Shown here one piece after another: positions 60,168 to 64,000 of a stretch of 64,000 bases of DNA (its first letter is position 1; every line of letters starts with the position of its first letter). The translations under genes and the position numbers were made by a program. The notes below the pieces were generated by a model, which saw only the letters and a list, made by a program, of their open reading frames with translations, was not told where the DNA came from and made no database searches. Source of the DNA: Rhodanobacter sp. A1T4 (lineage in GTDB: Bacteria; Pseudomonadota; Gammaproteobacteria; Xanthomonadales; Rhodanobacteraceae); contig NZ_JACHCP010000002.1 in NCBI RefSeq assembly GCF_014207185.1, positions 1 to 64,000 of the forward strand. The letters are read 5' to 3'.

Positions 60168-61817
60168 TCAGCCTGCTGGCATCGATTTAGCGACGCTTGC
60201 CCCACCCAGCGACTTTTTTGGTTGCAGCGCCAGCGCGGCACGCATTTCCAGTAATAGCTTGTGAGCCTGCGGCGAGTTGTCGAAATGCGCCGCGAAATAG
60301 TCGATGGTTTCCCGCAACCCTGCCCGCGGCTGTTGCTGCTGAATCTCGCTGCGCAGGATCCAGCCATACGGCTCGTTGGGATACATCTTGACGATGCGAT
60401 TATCGGTCTCCCATGCCTTGTCCCAATCATGCATTGAGTTGGCGTACATACTGCCCAGCGCCATCAACTCGTTCCCGTCACCGGGATTGATGACAAGCGC
60501 CGCCTGCATGTCTTGCACGGCATGCGGGTAATCATTCAACGACTCATACGAATAGGCACGCGCCTTGATCAGATCGGTGTCATTCGGCGCCGCCTGCAGC
60601 ATGCGGGTCGCCTCGTCCACGGCCCACTGCGACTCGTCGAAATTGTTCAAGTCGTAAATGCGATGCATACGCTCGTCCGAAAGGCCAGGATCAAAACGCA
60701 GTGCTTCGGAAAAATACACGACCGACAATTCCAGATGATGGCTAGACTCCGCCGCCGTGCCGGCATCCGCTAGCTGCTTGGAGCTGGATACCTGATCAAA
60801 AATCGTCGGATACTCGGCCAGCTGCTCGGCAGTATGGCAATCGCAATCCTTGAGCTTTTCGTAAGACGGTGCCTTGGATAGCTCCAGCATCAACAAGGGA
60901 TTTTCAGCGGCATGCGCCTGCGCCATGGCAGTGATATCCCTCATCTCCTTGATCGACCCTCCCCATTTGGGCTGGGCCTGCCACAACAGATAGCCGTAAA
61001 TGGAAAGATCGGCAGGGTTATTCGCGAGCGCATGCTTTTTCGCTGAAGCGAGATACACATCGCCGAGGGAGAGGCCGCCGGCTTCGATCATCGCGCCGTA
61101 AGCCGGCGTGATATGCGGATTGAGCGCCACGGCCTGCTGCAGATCGGTGTCCGCCAGTTGCAGCAGTCGATCCATGGATTCCACGTTGCTTTGCGGCGTT
61201 TCGCTCATGTAGCCGGCACCACGCGCCTTGTACGCCATTTTTTCGTAGGCATAGCCGCTGGCCGCCAGGGCAAAGGCACTGTTGGGCGAATCGCGCTTCC
61301 AGGCGTCGAGCAACGGACGGATATCGAAGGAGCCGTCGAAATCCTGCTCGAACGTTCGGTCCAGCAAACCTCGTGCAGCAGGCTGTGTCATCTGCGCATT
61401 GAGTATTTTCGCCATGCGCTGGTCGAGCTCGGCAGCCTGTCCGTTTTGTATCAGCGTCTGGATGTCGGCAAACGACATCACCGCTTGGGTACGGTACTGG
61501 CAATACGCATGTACGGCAGCGGCTGACCAATGGCTGTTTGGCGGGTCGGGATACGCGAGACAGCGCTGCAACGGGTCCTTGATCAGCTCGGCTTTTTTGG
61601 CGGCGGCGAGAAAGGTATATACCTCGTCGTTGCTAAACAAGCGGCCTTTCTTTACGGGCATGCTGTCTGCTGCATTGGCAGCAACCTCGGCTTTCTGCTG
61701 ACTCTGAAGGGCAAGCTCCGCGAACCGCGTACCCAATCGCCAGACACCCCACCCAAGGCCAAACACTACCAACACCGCAACACCGACGATCAGCCCCACG
61801 CGTTGACGCGATTCCAT
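60168..61817 (-). CDS. TPR-type membrane-anchored protein, paralogue 3 of 3
   Basis: 549 residues with one membrane segment (GLIVGVAVLVVFGLGWGVWR). The shared blocks are RCLAYPDPPNSHWSAAAVHA, AARGLLDRTFEQDFDGSFD, LQQAVALNPHITPAYGAMIE and QPKWGGSIK. TPR-like ending DMQAALVINPGDGNELMAL. The start is the ATG at 61817 (the frame opens at 61856). Tandem duplication with paralogue 2 is likely; paralogue 1 (a lipoprotein) lies 27 kb away. Confidence 0.76.
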   Translation of the reverse strand: MESRQRVGLIVGVAVLVVFGLGWGVWRLGTRFAELALQSQQKAEVAANAADSMPVKKGRLFSNDEVYTFLAAAKKAELIKDPLQRCLAYPDPPNSHWSAAAVHAYCQYRTQAVMSFADIQTLIQNGQAAELDQRMAKILNAQMTQPAARGLLDRTFEQDFDGSFDIRPLLDAWKRDSPNSAFALAASGYAYEKMAYKARGAGYMSETPQSNVESMDRLLQLADTDLQQAVALNPHITPAYGAMIEAGGLSLGDVYLASAKKHALANNPADLSIYGYLLWQAQPKWGGSIKEMRDITAMAQAHAAENPLLMLELSKAPSYEKLKDCDCHTAEQLAEYPTIFDQVSSSKQLADAGTAAESSHHLELSVVYFSEALRFDPGLSDERMHRIYDLNNFDESQWAVDEATRMLQAAPNDTDLIKARAYSYESLNDYPHAVQDMQAALVINPGDGNELMALGSMYANSMHDWDKAWETDNRIVKMYPNEPYGWILRSEIQQQQPRAGLRETIDYFAAHFDNSPQAHKLLLEMRAALALQPKKSLGGASVAKSMPAG

Positions 61818-62058
61818 GGCGTGCCTCCCCAGGCAGTGAAACGGCGACGATATCATTGCGTTGCGCGCTTCGTCAGCTGGCTAGCGGCAGGAAGCCTGCC
61901 GCCCTTCTTCGGCAATCTGGTGTGAGCTCAAGCACAATCTCCTGCGCCTTGGCGCCCTCAAGCGCGCCGAGGAGGAACCAGTCGCTGCCGAAGTGTCCTG
62001 CCGCAGCGACGCTTACTGAGCACAAAGGTCATGAGAGAGGAGCAGAGCACGTGATCGC

Positions 62059-62811
62059 TCAGATAGCCGTTGGCAAGGCTTTGCGAGCGACGTCTGCATC
62101 GTACTCGTCAGCGCGGCTGACCATGGCGACGTTGTATCCATCACTCGGTCCATACACTGCCATCAGCGTGCCTTCCTGCCGCTGTCCGCGCGGCAGCGCG
62201 GCCACCTTCGATGGCGGCCGAATATAAAAACTGATGGCGTTGCCTTGCGCGTTTTCGTACAGCACCATCGCCGCCGCACCTTCACTGAGCGCCAGCAGGC
62301 GTCCGCCAACGGGATGAAAGCCAGCGGCCTGCAGGTTCGGTAACTGGGGTGCACGATGAAAGTGGTTGTCCAGCCATATCTGCAGATCGCCGTCATGCTG
62401 CTCGGTCACATCCAGCATGGCGCCATGCTGCTGCGCGAACATGCGATAGGCCTGCATCGCGTCGGACATCGGGGCTTCACGACTGGCCTGACGAACACCA
62501 TGCGCCTGCCAACCGCCGACACCACCGAGGCCGATGCTGAGCACCAGCATGGCGGCGATCGCCAGGCGTGCTCGCCATGTCTGCCGGTGCTGCGCGCGCA
62601 GCGCCGATGGATCGAGCGATGGATTGTCAGCTTCTGGCATCCAGCTGCCCAGCGCAGCGCGAAGTTCCTGCGCATCCCGTTGCCAGGCACGGACCTCTTC
62701 GGCGCGCTGCGGATGCTGGGCGAGATAAAACTCGACTGCCTGTCGACGCGTATCGTCGAGCCTGCCATCGACATAGGCATGGATGTCTTCTTCGCTGGGT
62801 ATGTTGTTCAT
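62059..62811 (-). CDS. Anti-sigma factor, transmembrane
   Basis: 250 residues. The N-terminal zinc-finger-like anti-sigma region is EEDIHAYVDGRLDDTRRQAV with no Cys. One membrane helix follows near residue 85-105 (LAIAAMLVLSIGLGGVGGW). The periplasmic part has QAAGFHPVGGRLLALSEGAA and LPRGQRQEGTLMAVYG. It should hold the adjacent ECF sigma factor at the membrane until released. It starts 25 bp after the sigma gene. Confidence 0.87.
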   Translation of the reverse strand: MNNIPSEEDIHAYVDGRLDDTRRQAVEFYLAQHPQRAEEVRAWQRDAQELRAALGSWMPEADNPSLDPSALRAQHRQTWRARLAIAAMLVLSIGLGGVGGWQAHGVRQASREAPMSDAMQAYRMFAQQHGAMLDVTEQHDGDLQIWLDNHFHRAPQLPNLQAAGFHPVGGRLLALSEGAAAMVLYENAQGNAISFYIRPPSKVAALPRGQRQEGTLMAVYGPSDGYNVAMVSRADEYDADVARKALPTAI

Positions 62812-62836
62812 GGCTTTGACCATCCACTCATAAAGT

Positions 62837-63403
62837 TCATTTGACGAGGCGCAGCGACGGCGGCGCGACCTCGCCTTCGCTGGCGCGACGCAGCGCCTGC
62901 CGCGCGCGCGACAGGCGCGACATCACCGTTCCGATCGGCACATCGAGGATCTCGGCCACCTCGCGATAGCTCAGACCTTCCACCGATATCCATAGCAACA
63001 GTGCGCGCTGTTCGGTGGGTAGCTGGGCCAGTGACTGCAGCACCGATTGCGCCATCACTTCGCGTTCCACCGACGGATATGTCGCGTTGTCGTTTACGGC
63101 ATGACCGTGCGCACCGGATGGATCGCGGCCACCACGGAAATGATCGAGCATCGCGGCGTAGCGTTTCGAGCGTCGTTTGGTGTCGAGAAATTGCCGGTAG
63201 AGGATGGCGAAAAGCCATGCGCGCAATGCGCTGTCATCGTGCCGGGTGGACCAGCGCGACAGCGCCCGCTCGATGGTCGATTGCACCAGATCATCTGCCG
63301 TGCTGGCGTCTCGCGTCAGCCACAACGCAAACCGCCGTAGCCGCGGCAGCCACTCGCGCAGTGATTGGTCGATGTCGTGAGTCATCGTGTCATTTGGGGG
63401 CAT
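62837..63403 (-). CDS. ECF RNA polymerase sigma factor
   Basis: 188 residues. Region 2 is LRRFALWLTRDASTADDLVQ, TIERAL, and region 4 is LPTEQRALLLWISVEGLSYR, VAEILDVPIGTVMSRLSRAR. Length and layout fit group IV sigma factors. Start ATG 63403 or 63385. It is divergent from a catalase-family gene and co-transcribed with an anti-sigma factor. It probably recognises the two GGAAT-N16-CGTC promoters in the gap. Confidence 0.9.
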   Translation of the reverse strand: MPPNDTMTHDIDQSLREWLPRLRRFALWLTRDASTADDLVQSTIERALSRWSTRHDDSALRAWLFAILYRQFLDTKRRSKRYAAMLDHFRGGRDPSGAHGHAVNDNATYPSVEREVMAQSVLQSLAQLPTEQRALLLWISVEGLSYREVAEILDVPIGTVMSRLSRARQALRRASEGEVAPPSLRLVK

Positions 63404-63444
63404 GAGTCGAAATCGGTCTATTTTCGATGGGTTGCACAAGACAT

Positions 63445-63503
63445 GACGCTTCCCGACATGCATTATTCCCTCGGGGTGGGAATAAAACCCGGCGGCGTTC
63501 GTC
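63445..63503. promoter_or_regulatory. Back-to-back ECF-type promoters
   Basis: On the minus strand GGAAT (63469-63465), 16 nt, CGTC (63448-63445). On the plus strand GGAAT (63479-63483), 16 nt, CGTC (63500-63503). The same motif with the same spacing in both directions is that of ECF sigma promoters. Confidence 0.75.
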
Positions 63504-63543
63504 TTCCATGTCTACACAACGGCCTGAGGGCCAGGAGTTGATC

Positions 63544-64000
63544 ATGCACGAACCATCCTCGCCACCAACAGGCATCGCCTGGCGTTGGGCTCTTATCGGC
63601 ATCGTGGTCGTGGGTACGGCCGCCGCCTTCGGCTATGTCGGCGGCTGGCTGGCGCCGCATCGGCTGACGCCCAAACGCATTGTCGACCAGCTGCAGCAGA
63701 ACGGCGGCATGCATCCCGGCTATCGACGCAACCATGCCAAGGGCATTTGCGTGGCGGGCTATTTCGACAGCAACGGCGGAGCGCAGGCTTATTCCCGCGC
63801 TCAGGTGTTTGCCGCGGGACGCACGCCAGTGGTCGGGCGACTGGCGATTCCCGGCGGCAATCCTTACGCACCCGACAGCAGCGCACCGATCCGCAGCATG
63901 GGTTTGCGCTTTACCCAGCCGAACGGTCAGCAGTGGCGCACCGGTATGAACAGCATGCCGGTGTTTCTGGTCAGCACGCCGCAGGCTTTTTATGAGCAGG
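63544..64000 (+). CDS. Catalase-family peroxidase (SrpA-like), partial
   Basis: The first 152 residues, cut by the window edge. An N-terminal membrane anchor (ALIGIVVVGTAAAFGYVGG) is followed by the small-catalase core: RRNHAKGICVAGYFDSNGG, PVVGRLAIPGGNPYAPDS, LRFTQPNGQQWRTGMNSMP, VFLVSTPQAFYEQ. The His of HAKG is the distal haem residue. It likely reduces peroxides in the periplasm. The ECF sigma/anti-sigma operon is divergent, with a shared promoter region. GGAG is 6 nt before the ATG. Confidence 0.88.
   Translation, partial: MHEPSSPPTGIAWRWALIGIVVVGTAAAFGYVGGWLAPHRLTPKRIVDQLQQNGGMHPGYRRNHAKGICVAGYFDSNGGAQAYSRAQVFAAGRTPVVGRLAIPGGNPYAPDSSAPIRSMGLRFTQPNGQQWRTGMNSMPVFLVSTPQAFYEQ

Overview
The window looks like a chromosomal segment of a high-GC gammaproteobacterium of the Xanthomonadales, most likely Rhodanobacteraceae (Dyella/Rhodanobacter/Luteibacter type). 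The grounds are an Oar-like TonB-dependent receptor with a carboxypeptidase-type N-terminal domain, XAC0095-type proteins, Xanthomonas-like attC sites, H-NS of the xanthomonad type and many short dispersed inverted repeats. The species call is inference; no rRNA or tRNA was seen.

Layout. 1-1000: edge of a frameshifted IS4-family transposase. 1.2-9.0 kb: small redox and regulator modules (SRPBCC, NmrA-type and SDR enzymes, DoxX, GFA, with MarR, TetR and HxlR regulators divergent from enzymes). 9.0-19.5 kb: OprB porin/NRAMP operon, Crp-type regulator, an H-NS gene broken by an amber codon, DHFR-like, flavodoxin and CDF genes, and a lone receiver domain. This block is bracketed by the N- and C-terminal halves of one NADPH-dependent F420 reductase-like gene. 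20-25.4 kb: PepSY-like secreted protein, ankyrin lipoprotein, BlaI/BlaR1-type pair with two operators.

25.6-29.9 kb is an integron-type cassette array: nine minus-strand genes, each followed by a near-identical attC site of about 57 bp (one is 47 bp). No integrase lies beside it, so it is a CALIN-type array. Its cargo includes a zinc-less Sir2 protein, a GFA protein, membrane and secreted proteins and unknowns.

30-43 kb is accessory: secreted TPR/ankyrin/protease-like proteins, a ParE-type toxin-antitoxin pair, and two copies of a repeat of about 0.86 kb (33.8-34.7 and 42.2-43.1 kb). Each copy carries an XAC0095-type gene behind a structured leader that resembles phage C4/CI immunity RNA. 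43.3-49.1 kb is a probable defence island: a DUF6731-like gene coupled to a four-TM protein, a DUF6988-like gene, and a convergent two-gene operon of an HNH nuclease and a PD-(D/E)xK-NACHT NTPase.

49.2-64 kb returns to core-like content: urocanate hydratase, TonB receptor with AraC regulator, a two-component system beside a small proline-rich secreted protein, two more TPR paralogues, and an ECF sigma/anti-sigma operon divergent from a catalase-family peroxidase, with back-to-back ECF-type promoters.
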